Below are positions 1 through 9,077 of a DNA stretch of 64,000 nt, piece by piece. The translations under genes and the position numbers were made by a program. This DNA is from a bacterium UBP4_UBA6127. Its GTDB lineage: Bacteria > UBP4 > UBA4092. A model generated the notes under the pieces. That model did no database searches. It was given only the letters and a program-made list of their open reading frames with translations, and was not told the DNA's origin. Position 1 is the first letter of the stretch, and every line of letters begins with the position of its first letter. The DNA is taken from NCBI GenBank assembly GCA_002428325.1, contig DIVR01000045.1, positions 1 through 64,000 of the forward strand, written 5' to 3'.

Positions 1-160
1 TGTTGTTATCTGGTTTCTTACTGTTCAGGTGGCTACGGAGGATAACAGTATCCCTTCCAGCCAAGTGTCCATGAGTTGTCCTTCAGTAACAACATCCGGA
101 CTCACTTTGATAAAACCCGACCCGAATATTCCAGTCAGTAACCGGGAGATTGATTTAGGG

Positions 161-2914
161 TTATTCTTTCCCCTGAATCTTCAGAATCTGGCCAGTAATT
201 TTCCTTCTCCATTGAAGCAATCGGGTTTCAGACTGGGATTCCAGGACATCATCAACAGCAGTATTTAGTAATATCCTGCTTTCTTTAGCCAGGGATACCG
301 ATGCCGGAATACCCGAAGCTTCTGCCTTCAGGATTTCCTGGTTCAGGAGATAGAGATATTGGTAGTCCTGCAATCCATCCCGGAATGCCTCCCATCGCCG
401 ACTGGTAACAGGCCCATTCACACCTGAGTAAACCACCCCGTTATCACTGTAGCCTTCTGTACCCAGAATATCGAAATCACTCCAGGGGTCTCCCCGCCAG
501 GAGTTATAATCCCAGAAACAAATCCCATCAAATCCCAGTTTCCAGGCATACCATGGTTTTAATCGATAATATTCCAGGACCGGCTGAGCCGTCATATTGA
601 TCCGGCAGGTATAACACCAAATGGGTTTATGAGTGGATTTATAAAAGGAGACCAGAGAATCCCGATAAGCAGATTTCCAAAGAGAATCCAGATGGGGAAT
701 CCAGATATCCACATAAGGATCCATTTGTTTTGCTTCCTGCAAAGTCTGGGCCCCATCCATGACCCAGCGGATATGGGAATCGGTTTCACGTAAAAGAGGT
801 CCAGCAGCAGTTACCTGGCTGACAGCATCGCCCGTAGCCTCATCCCAAATCTGGATGGAATAATCCTGATAGTCCAATCCCAAAGCTTTCAAATGGCTGA
901 CCCATTGCCTGATCCAGGATTTAAAGGCCTTCTGCCAAGGGTCGCTCAGATAAGCCCAGCCATGAGGTTTGGCAACATAATCATTAAACATGGGTATCAC
1001 CCCATAGGAGTAAACAATTGGATTTCCATATTTATGTTTCATGGCCAGAGCTTGGTCATGTTTGGAAAAATCTATTTTCAGGACATTTCCCTCATTATCA
1101 CATTCGGGAGGACAAAGAAAACAATTCACCAGCAAAGTATTCACCTTATGGTCAATCAAATCTTTAACATAGGCATCTGAGGAGGCATAATCCCATAAAT
1201 AAGTGGTTACAGGCATTTTCTCAGGAAGGGATATCGGATAGACTTTCAGATTCAACTGAATCTCCCTAATGGGAAAAGACTCATCCAGAGGTTTCACCTG
1301 TATAATCCCTTGATAGGTTCCGGCTGCCAGATGGGTGGTTTTCAAAGTAACCCATAACTGGCCGGTTTGATGGGGAGGAATATCAATCAGAGAAGCATCC
1401 CCTAAAGTCACCAGGGCATCTCCATATATTTCCCCGTTTCTTAATTTCCTGAAGGCGGCCTGCCTGAATTCCAAATTATCCGGAGACCCGAAGAGCAAAT
1501 CACCCGCCGAGGATTTTCCAGTAAGACCGGAGATGAGAATTCTTGCCTGATAAGGACGGGGCGTCAGATTAGTGAAATTGAGAGAACCAGATAGATATTC
1601 ATCCTGCATTCCGGATAAATCCATTGTGACCTCAAGGGGGACAGTTAGCGGCCTTTGTTGGGGAGTTATATTCTCAGAGTTTCCTGAATTCCAGCTTATC
1701 ACCTGTAATTTCGAGATATTCTGAAAAGCTGTCTGGGATGATAATGCCTTTTGGTTCCAATCAGCCGGTATCTTATCCGCCGATTTTTCCAATGATTTAA
1801 AGGCTTCTTTCCCATGAGCGACTCTTTGTTTTATCTCATTTCTCAACCCTTCAGGAAGAGATAAATCATTGCTTGAAGGTTCCAGTTCCCTGATAAGAGA
1901 TAGCAATTCACCCCCATAAGAATAGGGTCTCATTTTAACCGGATAGAGAGTCCGGGAAAGGATATTCCCTTGAGAATCCTCTAACAAAAGAAGGCAACCC
2001 GTTTCATAGCCTTTTACCCGAAAGGGAAGAATCATATTCCGGCTTTTTTCCCTGTCTAATTTTACGGTATGACGAGTTTCTTCTCCAGCAGGAGAGACAG
2101 CTTTCAATTTAACAAAAAAAGAGCCTTTTACACCCTGGGGATTATGATACCGGCAATCTATCCGATTATATCCCCATTCCAAACCTTCAGCATTATTCTG
2201 TTGATTTAACGGGATATCACCTTCAATCCAGGGAGAGAGTTCCTTGAATATAGCTAATCCTAAACGAAGAGGTTCTTTGAATGAACCGGGACAGTAAGAC
2301 CAGGAACTATATTCCTCCCCTTTCAGATATCGGCTTCTATAGAAATTCAGCTTTAAGGATTTCTTGTCCCAAGCTCCCACAGGAAGACTCTTCAGGGGGA
2401 TAACCATTTCAAGGGTCCAGGCATTTTCCGTTTTTCCGGCAGCAGTTTGTATCCCGCAGTTCCATTCAGAATTTTCAGGGTCCAACCCCCTGGCATCATA
2501 CACCACACCCTGATGATTAATAATAATATGGGCGGCATGGTCAGAGATGTCATCAGCCATAGCTATCAATTCCACCGATTCATCCTGCCAGACCCAGTCA
2601 TCAGCCACTCTCTTTTTAGGAGGGATTTTGGCAAGCTCAGGCTCTTGGCACAGGTAAGCTAAATAAAGATTCTGCTCATCATATCCAGCATAAACGATTG
2701 TTTCAGGAGAAGCATAACCAGAACCGTCATTCAGGGTAAATCCATTAGCTTTAACAGCTTCCCCCCATTCTTGAAGATTCCCATCCAGCACAGGAGGATT
2801 AGAAAATTTATGGAGAGTAATGACAGGGACAGGCCCGGCATCCTGATAAAAGGCAAAAGAAAATCCCGCTAAAACAAAAATGGATACTAATATTAAAAAT
2901 ACAGTCTTTTTCAT
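161..2914 (-). CDS. Secreted CBM9-like / DUF4091 (GH123-like) protein
   Basis: A 917-residue predicted exported protein. The start chosen gives an N-terminus beginning MKKTVFLILV with a hydrophobic signal peptide; AGGAG lies about 11 nt upstream. An upstream in-frame ATG at 2938 lacks a ribosome site. Residues about 25-230 resemble a CBM9-like carbohydrate-binding domain (PPVLDGNLQEWGEA, QDESVELI). The C-terminal third, from about residue 560, matches DUF4091, related to the GH123 glycosidases: it has a WDEA pair near residues 691-692 and ends with the typical RDGLQDYQYLYLL segment. GH123 enzymes cleave N-acetylgalactosaminides, but DUF4091 is broader, so the substrate is unknown. A paralogue lacking the CBM9 part lies immediately upstream on the same strand. 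Family assignment is confident; activity is inferred. Confidence 0.85.
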   Translation of the reverse strand: MKKTVFLILVSIFVLAGFSFAFYQDAGPVPVITLHKFSNPPVLDGNLQEWGEAVKANGFTLNDGSGYASPETIVYAGYDEQNLYLAYLCQEPELAKIPPKKRVADDWVWQDESVELIAMADDISDHAAHIIINHQGVVYDARGLDPENSEWNCGIQTAAGKTENAWTLEMVIPLKSLPVGAWDKKSLKLNFYRSRYLKGEEYSSWSYCPGSFKEPLRLGLAIFKELSPWIEGDIPLNQQNNAEGLEWGYNRIDCRYHNPQGVKGSFFVKLKAVSPAGEETRHTVKLDREKSRNMILPFRVKGYETGCLLLLEDSQGNILSRTLYPVKMRPYSYGGELLSLIRELEPSSNDLSLPEGLRNEIKQRVAHGKEAFKSLEKSADKIPADWNQKALSSQTAFQNISKLQVISWNSGNSENITPQQRPLTVPLEVTMDLSGMQDEYLSGSLNFTNLTPRPYQARILISGLTGKSSAGDLLFGSPDNLEFRQAAFRKLRNGEIYGDALVTLGDASLIDIPPHQTGQLWVTLKTTHLAAGTYQGIIQVKPLDESFPIREIQLNLKVYPISLPEKMPVTTYLWDYASSDAYVKDLIDHKVNTLLVNCFLCPPECDNEGNVLKIDFSKHDQALAMKHKYGNPIVYSYGVIPMFNDYVAKPHGWAYLSDPWQKAFKSWIRQWVSHLKALGLDYQDYSIQIWDEATGDAVSQVTAAGPLLRETDSHIRWVMDGAQTLQEAKQMDPYVDIWIPHLDSLWKSAYRDSLVSFYKSTHKPIWCYTCRINMTAQPVLEYYRLKPWYAWKLGFDGICFWDYNSWRGDPWSDFDILGTEGYSDNGVVYSGVNGPVTSRRWEAFRDGLQDYQYLYLLNQEILKAEASGIPASVSLAKESRILLNTAVDDVLESQSETRLLQWRRKITGQILKIQGKE
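171..396. repeat. Near-identical 3' tract shared by the DUF4091 genes, copy 1
   Basis: This stretch covers the 3' end of the 917-residue gene and matches 3131-3356 at a constant offset of 2960 nt. I count about five differences by eye across some 225 nt, whereas the genes diverge clearly upstream. It looks like recent gene conversion. Confidence 0.85.
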
Positions 2915-2955
2915 CTGAGTACTGACTCCTGTTAACATCCTGCTGATTTGCAGAT

Positions 2956-2985
2956 ACTATAATTCTTAAGGAGAGCTGGAGTCAA
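2956..2985 (-). promoter_or_regulatory. Sigma-70 type promoter for the first DUF4091 gene
   Basis: On the minus strand TTGACT (2980-2985) is followed after 18 nt by TATAGT (2956-2961). Transcription would start near 2950 and give a short leader of about 35 nt before the ATG at 2914. It implies that the two DUF4091 genes are transcribed separately. Confidence 0.55.
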
Positions 2986-3120
2986 ACCTGCCGAATCCTC
3001 CCCCGAGAACCCCTACCCCAGGAAGCGATGGCTATTAAGCCAATTCAAGCGAACCCATAACAAAATCATTCACTTATGGACAACCAATAGGTTCCAATAA
3101 TACCCGATATCTCTCTAAAA

Positions 3121-4995
3121 TCATTTACATTCCTGAATTTTCAGAATCTGGTCAGTAATTTTCCTTCTCCATTGAAGCAATCGGGTTTCAGAGTGGGATT
3201 CCAGGATATCATCAACGGCAGTATTTAGTAATATCCTGCTTTCTTTAGCCAGGGATACCGATGCCGGAATGCCCGAAGCTTCTGCCTTCAGGATTTCCTG
3301 GTTCAGGAGATAGAGATATTGGTAGTCCTGCAATCCATCCCGGAATGCCTCCCATCTCCGGCTGGGGACAGGTCCATAGGTCCCCTGATAGACGACTCCA
3401 TTATCACTATATCCATCCTTATCAACAATATCAAAATCATCCCAGGAATCCCCCCGCCATGAATTGTAGGTCCAGAAACATACCCCACTAAATCCCAGTT
3501 TCCAGGCATACCATGGTTCCAGGCGATAACTTTTAAAAGGATCCTGGGCGGTTAAATTCACATTGCAGGTATAACACCAAACAGGTTTATGGGTTGATTT
3601 ATACCATTCAATCAATTCGTTTTTATCTTTATCCTTGAGGCTTAATAAAGAATCCAGATGAGGAATCCAGATATCGACATAGGGATCCATAACCTTTGCT
3701 TCCTGAATCGTTTGCCTTCCATCCATAACCCATCGGATATGAGGGTCTGTCTCCCTTAATAAGGGTCCCACCGCTGTTACCTGGCTGACTGATTCTTTAA
3801 CCGCTTCATCCCAGATTTGGATGGAAAAGTCCTGATAGTCCAATCCCTTTTCTTTTAAATGAGCCATCCATTGCCGAATCCACTCCTTAAAAGCTTTTTT
3901 CCATGGCTTGCTCAAATAAGCCCATCCTCTGGGTTTTGCAATTTCATCATTAAATCTGGGGACCACTCCATAAGAATAGATAATGGGATTTCCATATTTA
4001 TGTTTTGTAGATAGAAGCCGGTCATGCAATGAGAAATCAATACTGAGAACATTTCCATTTTTATCGCATACAGGAGGACAGACCCAGCCATCCATCAAAA
4101 AAGTATTCACCTTGTGGTCTCTTAAATCCCGCACATAAGCATCATTAAGGGCATAATCCCACAGATAGGCAGCGATAGGCAACTTTTCAGGAAGGAGTAT
4201 GGGATAGACTTCCAGAGACACCGGAATTTCTTTTATGGGAAGGGACTTATCCAAGGGATTCAGCTGCAGAGTCCCCTGAAATGACCCGGCAACAACCCCA
4301 TGGGTCTTCAGGGTTATCCAAAGCTGACCCGTCTCCTCGGCAGGGATTTCCCATAAACCGCTATCTCCCAAACTTACTAATGCATCTCCATAGATTTTCC
4401 CATTTCTAAGTTTTCTAAAAACCGCTTTTCTGAACACAATATTGTCGTAAGGAACCATCCGTATATTGCTTCCGGTGTCTTTATTAAACAGCCCGGATAG
4501 TTTGACCCTTGCCTTGTAATTTTTGGGAGTGAGATTCGTCAGATTAATACAAGCCGACAGGTACTCATCCTGTATTCCACTGAAATCCAGGGAGATACTC
4601 TCTGATATAGATTCAGGTCTCTGGTTGGGAATAATATTATGGGTATTGGATGATTTCCACAAAAGGGTCTGAAGCTGAAACAAATCCTGATAAAGGTTAT
4701 TGATTAATTGGGCTTTATCATTTAAATCACTTTGGGGATGATCAGAGGAAGACTTCAGCTCATAGAGAGCTTCCTGTTCCCGGGACACTTTTGTTTCAAT
4801 TTCCCTTCTTAACCCGGGAGGCACACTCGTATCATTCAATAGAGACAGATAATTGTTAATTAATTGATTTGAATTGAAAACCAATAAAGGGATATCAAGA
4901 GGTTTGGGTGAAAGCAATTCTTTATGGCTTGGAACCGCATAGAGATTAACTGCTAATAAAACAAATAATTCCAGAAAAAAAACGGTATATTTCAT
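3121..4995 (-). CDS. Secreted DUF4091 (GH123-like) protein without CBM9
   Basis: A 624-residue paralogue of the neighbouring 917-residue protein. It starts MKYTVFFLEL with a signal peptide ending near AVNLYA. It has the same layout as the C-terminal two thirds of its neighbour: a helical segment, a beta domain (DFSGIQDEYLSA, GDALVSLGD) and the DUF4091 barrel with IWDEAV and RRWEAFRDGLQDYQYLYLL. There is no CBM9-like domain. No strong ribosome site precedes the ATG. The last roughly 75 codons are almost identical at DNA level to those of the neighbour, far closer than the rest of the gene. Likely a periplasmic or surface glycosidase; substrate unknown. Confidence 0.85.
   Translation of the reverse strand: MKYTVFFLELFVLLAVNLYAVPSHKELLSPKPLDIPLLVFNSNQLINNYLSLLNDTSVPPGLRREIETKVSREQEALYELKSSSDHPQSDLNDKAQLINNLYQDLFQLQTLLWKSSNTHNIIPNQRPESISESISLDFSGIQDEYLSACINLTNLTPKNYKARVKLSGLFNKDTGSNIRMVPYDNIVFRKAVFRKLRNGKIYGDALVSLGDSGLWEIPAEETGQLWITLKTHGVVAGSFQGTLQLNPLDKSLPIKEIPVSLEVYPILLPEKLPIAAYLWDYALNDAYVRDLRDHKVNTFLMDGWVCPPVCDKNGNVLSIDFSLHDRLLSTKHKYGNPIIYSYGVVPRFNDEIAKPRGWAYLSKPWKKAFKEWIRQWMAHLKEKGLDYQDFSIQIWDEAVKESVSQVTAVGPLLRETDPHIRWVMDGRQTIQEAKVMDPYVDIWIPHLDSLLSLKDKDKNELIEWYKSTHKPVWCYTCNVNLTAQDPFKSYRLEPWYAWKLGFSGVCFWTYNSWRGDSWDDFDIVDKDGYSDNGVVYQGTYGPVPSRRWEAFRDGLQDYQYLYLLNQEILKAEASGIPASVSLAKESRILLNTAVDDILESHSETRLLQWRRKITDQILKIQECK
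3131..3356. repeat. Near-identical 3' tract shared by the DUF4091 genes, copy 2
   Basis: Second copy of the direct repeat, at the 3' end of the 624-residue paralogue. Identity drops abruptly just beyond the codons for the SRRWEAFRDG segment. The two copies are direct repeats about 3 kb apart, so recombination between them could delete or fuse the genes. Confidence 0.85.
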
Positions 4996-5075
4996 GTCGA
5001 TCCATTATATTCAGGTTTCACTGCAATGATTGCGAATGATATAGAAAGTTATTCTAACTCACTATCATTAAGAGA

Positions 5076-6101
5076 TTAATAAATCCCAGCTTCCAAGCCG
5101 GTTTTCACCATCCGGATATAATTTTCCAGTTTAACATAATCAGGGATGGAATTACTGGAACAGAGACAATATCCGCCACCGGACGCAAGCTCAGCAAGCC
5201 GTTGAAGAACCTGTTGCTGAACTTCTTCAGGAGTACCCTGGACAAGAAGGTCCACTTCGATGTTTCCACAAAAAGATAAACGGTTCCCATACCTGGTTTT
5301 TACTTCTTTAATATCCATGGCTTTAGGTTCAATGGGATGAAGGCTGGTCACCCCACAAGCTATCAAGTCATCCATGACCGGGTAAAGGATTCCATCACTA
5401 TGATAGAGGAAAGGAATATTTCGAGCCTTAGCCAAATCACCCATTTTTTTCATCCAGGGAAAGAGGGTTTCCCTGAAAAAGACAGGGTTCATCAAAAGTC
5501 CGGTGGAATAAGCTATATCATCAGAATACCAAAGAGCATCCACCCATTCCATCTGGGCCATAGTTTCAAACATAGAATAGACCAGGTAGCCGATTTTATC
5601 CATCAGGAGATTAACCAACTCCGGGTCTTCATAGGATGCCAGGGCAAAATTCTCAAATCCCATCATTTCCCAAGCCAGAGTAAAGATATCCCCATATTGG
5701 CCTATCACTCCCATCCCTTCCGGTAACCCGGCTCTGGCTTCCTCCAGAGAACGATAAGAGATATCCGATATTTTCGGCCAGGGATATTTCTCAAAATCAG
5801 CCCTAGAGAGAATCAGCCCACCATGTTCAGGGGCCCAAGAACGGTCAACACCGCCGGATAAAGATGAGGATTGTGAAGAGGAGATATCCATGGGAAGAAC
5901 TGGCTGGATTTTCACAAAATCATATCCCATGGAAGCCATAAATTCAGCATCATCAGCCAAGGTCAATACCGGCCTGCCAAGGATTTGTTGTTTAATGGAA
6001 GGGTGAATTCCTAATTCAATAAGAGGAACAGCATCGGGTTGCCCCCGGAAGAGGGCAACCCGTAAACGTTCAAAATCGGGTTTTCTAATATGGGCAAACA
6101 T
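5076..6101 (-). CDS. Uroporphyrinogen decarboxylase-like (UroD/MtaA/CmuA-type) protein
   Basis: A 341-residue protein of the UroD fold. It has no signal peptide and should be cytoplasmic. Recognisable segments are the N-terminal FERLRVALFRGQPDAVPLIELG, the central SLEEARAGLPEGMGVIGQYG and the C-terminal FLYHSDGILYPVMDDLIACG followed by GGYCLCSSNSIP. UroD itself acts in haem synthesis. Many stand-alone relatives in anaerobes are methyltransferases acting on methylated corrinoid proteins, and these carry HxC metal ligands; here the equivalent reads HSD. No haem genes and no corrinoid protein lie nearby. The gene follows the DUF4091 genes on the same strand, so a link to degrading methylated sugars or aromatics is possible but only inferred. 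Confidence 0.7.
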   Translation of the reverse strand: MFAHIRKPDFERLRVALFRGQPDAVPLIELGIHPSIKQQILGRPVLTLADDAEFMASMGYDFVKIQPVLPMDISSSQSSSLSGGVDRSWAPEHGGLILSRADFEKYPWPKISDISYRSLEEARAGLPEGMGVIGQYGDIFTLAWEMMGFENFALASYEDPELVNLLMDKIGYLVYSMFETMAQMEWVDALWYSDDIAYSTGLLMNPVFFRETLFPWMKKMGDLAKARNIPFLYHSDGILYPVMDDLIACGVTSLHPIEPKAMDIKEVKTRYGNRLSFCGNIEVDLLVQGTPEEVQQQVLQRLAELASGGGYCLCSSNSIPDYVKLENYIRMVKTGLEAGIY

Positions 6102-6153
6102 GGAATCCCTGCATCCTCCTTCTCTGGAGATGGAACCTTTCGGCTGAAAGGGA

Positions 6154-7047
6154 TTATATTACAGGCATTTCAATATTTTCTTTTTTTAATAACGGGAAAC
6201 CCATGGCTTCACGCTGGGCCAGGTATGCTTTGGCACAAGCTCTGGCTAAAGCCCTTACTCTGCCGATATACCGGGTCCGTTCAGTCACTGAGATAGCACC
6301 CCGGGCATCCAGCAAATTAAAAGCATGGGAACACTTCAGGGTATATTCATACGGAGGCAGCACCAATCCTGACTCCAGGCAATGTTTAGCTTCTGCTTCG
6401 AATTTATTAAAAAGGTCCAGGAGCATCTCCACATCAGCAATCTCGAAATTATAAGTTGAACCTTCCACTTCATTCTGACGATAAATATCTCCATATTTGA
6501 TGCCATCCGTCCAGATAATATCATAAACATTATCTTTCCCCTGGATATACATGGCAATTCGCTCCAGACCATAGGTAATCTCGCAACAGATAGGATTCAC
6601 CGGAATCCCGCCAATCTGCTGGAAATAGGTATATTGGGTAATCTCCATGCCATCGAGCCAGACTTCCCATCCCATTCCCGCAGCCCCAAGGGTCGGAGAT
6701 TCCCAGTCATCTTCCACAAATCGGATATCATGCTCCATCAGGTTGATCCCGATTCGTTCCAGGGATTTCAGATAGAGTTTCTGGATATCGGCCGGAGGGG
6801 GTTTGATGATTACCTGAAACTGGTAATAATGCTGAAGCCGATTGGGATTTTCACCATAACGGCCATCCGTCGGCCGGCGGCAAGGCTCCACATAAGCTAC
6901 TTTCCAGGGTTCAGGCCCCAGAGACCGTAAAAAAGTCGCCGGGTTGAAAGTCCCTGCGCCCACTTCAAGGCCGGTAGGCTGTTGGAGCACACAACCCTGC
7001 TGGGCCCAATAAGTCTGTAATGACAAAATAATCTCTTGAAAATCCAT
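6154..7047 (-). CDS. glyQ: Glycyl-tRNA synthetase alpha subunit
   Basis: A 297-residue catalytic alpha subunit of the bacterial heterotetrameric glycyl-tRNA synthetase, which charges tRNA-Gly. The sequence is highly typical: MDFQEIILSLQTYWAQQGC at the start, then EVGAGTFNPATFLRSLGPEPW, YVEPCRRPTDGRYGENPNR and, toward the end, SVTERTRYIGRVRALARACA. The length matches the family. An AAGGTAA-like ribosome site precedes the ATG. The beta subunit gene glyS, normally next to glyQ, is absent from the window, so it must lie elsewhere. The downstream neighbour is a UroD-like gene. Confidence 0.95.
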   Translation of the reverse strand: MDFQEIILSLQTYWAQQGCVLQQPTGLEVGAGTFNPATFLRSLGPEPWKVAYVEPCRRPTDGRYGENPNRLQHYYQFQVIIKPPPADIQKLYLKSLERIGINLMEHDIRFVEDDWESPTLGAAGMGWEVWLDGMEITQYTYFQQIGGIPVNPICCEITYGLERIAMYIQGKDNVYDIIWTDGIKYGDIYRQNEVEGSTYNFEIADVEMLLDLFNKFEAEAKHCLESGLVLPPYEYTLKCSHAFNLLDARGAISVTERTRYIGRVRALARACAKAYLAQREAMGFPLLKKENIEMPVI

Positions 7048-7146
7048 AAGGTTACCTTATTATTTGAAAAAGTCTATTCAGTATATCAAAAACAGTATTC
7101 TCCATATAGAGCTCCAGAATTCAACCCTGTTCACAGAAACCTGAAT

Positions 7147-7707
7147 TTACTCATGGAAAATAATAGCTGAATAGATAAATATCTCAGTTTGAGGGTCTGT
7201 CCAGGCATCCGCAGGCAGCCCTGCCTTATAACAGGTCTGTTTGAGAAAAGTCGATTTATCCCATTTATATTCTACAGCTACCTGGGGAAGAAGGGTCCCG
7301 GCATGCCATCCTTTCCGGATATAAAGGCCATGGGTACCGACCTGGATTTCATCAATGTCCTGGATTTTTTGACGAGGAGTTAAAACCGATATTTCAATTT
7401 TAATCTGTCCAGCTTCATCAGGCCGGACAGGACTGAATCGGGGATCCTCCATGGAGGCAGCAACTGCCATATCCCGTACGACATGCCAAAGGGGCTGTTC
7501 AGGTTCAAAATTACCAATACACCCTCTCAATTCCCCTTTTTTGGTCAAAGTCACAAACGCTCCAAAATGATTTTGAAGGACCGGCAGAGAGGAAGATATT
7601 TCATCACAAGATTTCCCGACCACACAAGCATTTAAGGACTCACGGGCAATCCTCAATAATTCCAGTTGAGCGTCTTTATCCAGGGAAACATCATTTTTGC
7701 TGCTCAT
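7147..7707 (-). CDS. amrA: AMMECR1-domain protein (AmmeMemoRadiSam system protein A)
   Basis: A 186-residue AMMECR1 domain protein with the hallmark RGCIG motif (KKGELRGCIGNFEP) and the later FSPVRPDEAGQIKIEISVLTP segment. It is preceded by a clear AAGGAG ribosome site. The gene follows the MEMO1-like gene by 19 nt in the same direction, so the two form an operon. The pair is two thirds of the AmmeMemoRadiSam set, whose third member is a radical-SAM enzyme; that gene is not present here. The biochemical role of this set is still unclear, and a metal- or radical-dependent modification is inferred from MEMO1 structures and the radical-SAM partner. Confidence 0.9.
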   Translation of the reverse strand: MSSKNDVSLDKDAQLELLRIARESLNACVVGKSCDEISSSLPVLQNHFGAFVTLTKKGELRGCIGNFEPEQPLWHVVRDMAVAASMEDPRFSPVRPDEAGQIKIEISVLTPRQKIQDIDEIQVGTHGLYIRKGWHAGTLLPQVAVEYKWDKSTFLKQTCYKAGLPADAWTDPQTEIFIYSAIIFHE

Positions 7708-7726
7708 AGAATCTCCTTTGTTTCAT

Positions 7727-8602
7727 TTATGAAGCCTCTTGAACCAGGGCAATAGTGGCATATCCCACGACTTCATCTTTATACCCTATGGAAACATCCC
7801 CTGAATTGGCAGCCTTTAATAAAACGGCAGTATCCGCTCCGAGAGATTTCGCTATCCGCATCACCGTTTTAACTGCAGCTTCACTGCAGATCGTACAATG
7901 GAGATTGGGGATGCCTTTACCCAGCCAATGTTTATTCATATCATCAATTTTCTCAGGTTCCAAAGAAAGGATCGCTTCAATCGCATCCTGATCCACTTTT
8001 TTCGCATTCTCATAACTGGGATAATGGGTCAAATCGGTACTTCCAATCACGAGGACTTTCTTATGGGAGCCATGAATAGACTTCACAATGGCTTCGCCTA
8101 AAGGTTTTGCCAAATAAGATTCATCTACCAGGATAGGCACGATTTTAAAATTCTTCAAGGTTTTTTGCAGAAAAGGCAGTTGAACTTCCAGGGAATGCTC
8201 TTCAAAATGGGAGGCAGGGTCAAACTCAAATCGGCTGGGATCTTGTTTTATTATTTCCAAAGCCAGGTCCCGATCGATTTCCACAGGACCCAAGGGAGTT
8301 CTAAAAACTCCCCGGTCATAGATTGAAACATATTTCAAGCCCCGATGGCATAGTCCCACCAAGATAACCGTATCAAACGATAATCCCTCCAGGAGTTTAT
8401 AACCATAGGCCGCAATCCATCCTGAATAGACATAACCGGCATGGGGAACAATCAAACCACACAATCTTCCCGTAATGGGTTCCACCTGGGCTTTTTGAAG
8501 ATAACCCTCCACATCCTCAGATAATTTATCAGGGGCATCAGGATAAAACGCTCCCGCTACTGCCGGGTATCGGACCAATAAATCAATTTCATTGTAATCC
8601 AT
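7727..8602 (-). CDS. amrB: MEMO1 family protein (AmmeMemoRadiSam system protein B)
   Basis: A 291-residue MEMO1 homologue related to class III extradiol dioxygenases. Visible family segments are VAGAFYPDAPDKL near the N-terminus, GLIVPHAGYVYSG, GLCHRG, PLGPVEID, SHFEEHSLEVQLPFLQ, IGSTDLTHYPSYENAKKVDQ and a C-terminal GYATIALV. The conserved histidines and aspartate of the metal-binding pocket are present (PHAG, EEHSLEVQLPF, TDLTHY). GAGGG precedes the ATG by about 8 nt. It is the first gene of a two-gene operon with the AMMECR1 protein. Confidence 0.9.
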   Translation of the reverse strand: MDYNEIDLLVRYPAVAGAFYPDAPDKLSEDVEGYLQKAQVEPITGRLCGLIVPHAGYVYSGWIAAYGYKLLEGLSFDTVILVGLCHRGLKYVSIYDRGVFRTPLGPVEIDRDLALEIIKQDPSRFEFDPASHFEEHSLEVQLPFLQKTLKNFKIVPILVDESYLAKPLGEAIVKSIHGSHKKVLVIGSTDLTHYPSYENAKKVDQDAIEAILSLEPEKIDDMNKHWLGKGIPNLHCTICSEAAVKTVMRIAKSLGADTAVLLKAANSGDVSIGYKDEVVGYATIALVQEAS

Positions 8603-8756
8603 GATAAAACCCTCTTAACCCTTTATAAAAGAATCCATATCCTCGCCTCAGTTTACCATAAGAAAACTCCTGATTCAAAAGGGAATTAAGAAGAAATGAG
8701 ACAGCCAGATGGAAGCTGTGATATGTTATTTTGATTCCAGATACAGGAGTGTGGAA

Positions 8757-9059
8757 ATGAAAATATTTATTTGTTTTAATCTGAAAGAGGATGTAGCGCC
8801 CGATTCGTTTGAAGAATGGATGAAATCCGAATTTCAAAAAGCACTAAAAACCATGAAGGGCGCTAAAAGCGTTGAAATCAGAAGAGTCAGTAATATCATG
8901 AAGGGTGAATTCCCTTATCATTATATCCTGGAAGTGGAATTAGAGAATGAAATGGCTCTGATGCTGGTAGCTTTCAACCCGGAACTACAGGACCTTATCA
9001 AACAGTTTGCTCTCAAAGCAGGTCAGTTCAGTATCATGAAAACCGTCGAAGTAAAATAG
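8757..9059 (+). CDS. Small conserved-looking protein of unknown function
   Basis: A 100-residue protein beginning MKIFICFNLKEDVAP. The start is fixed by AGGAG at 8745-8749 with a 7-nt spacer; an upstream in-frame ATG at 8709 has no ribosome site. The predicted pattern is strand-helix-strand-strand-helix-strand with no signal peptide. That is compatible with a ferredoxin-like or dimeric alpha-beta barrel fold, but I do not recognise the family. It is transcribed divergently from the MEMO1 operon and converges on the LacI-type gene. Coding potential is supported by the ribosome site and regular amphipathic composition. Confidence 0.65.
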   Translation: MKIFICFNLKEDVAPDSFEEWMKSEFQKALKTMKGAKSVEIRRVSNIMKGEFPYHYILEVELENEMALMLVAFNPELQDLIKQFALKAGQFSIMKTVEVK

Positions 9060-9077
9060 AAAATCAAAACGATATTA

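Noticed and set aside
29..268. Open frame on the plus strand at the left edge, and a minus-strand frame ending near 27
   Set aside because: The plus frame is antisense to the end of the DUF4091 gene and has no ribosome site. The minus frame overlaps the same gene out of frame and resembles no family. The first 160 nt hold nothing I can support.
5009..5014. TATAAT in front of the second DUF4091 gene as a promoter
   Set aside because: No acceptable -35 box at 16-18 nt and it would place the start almost at the ATG.
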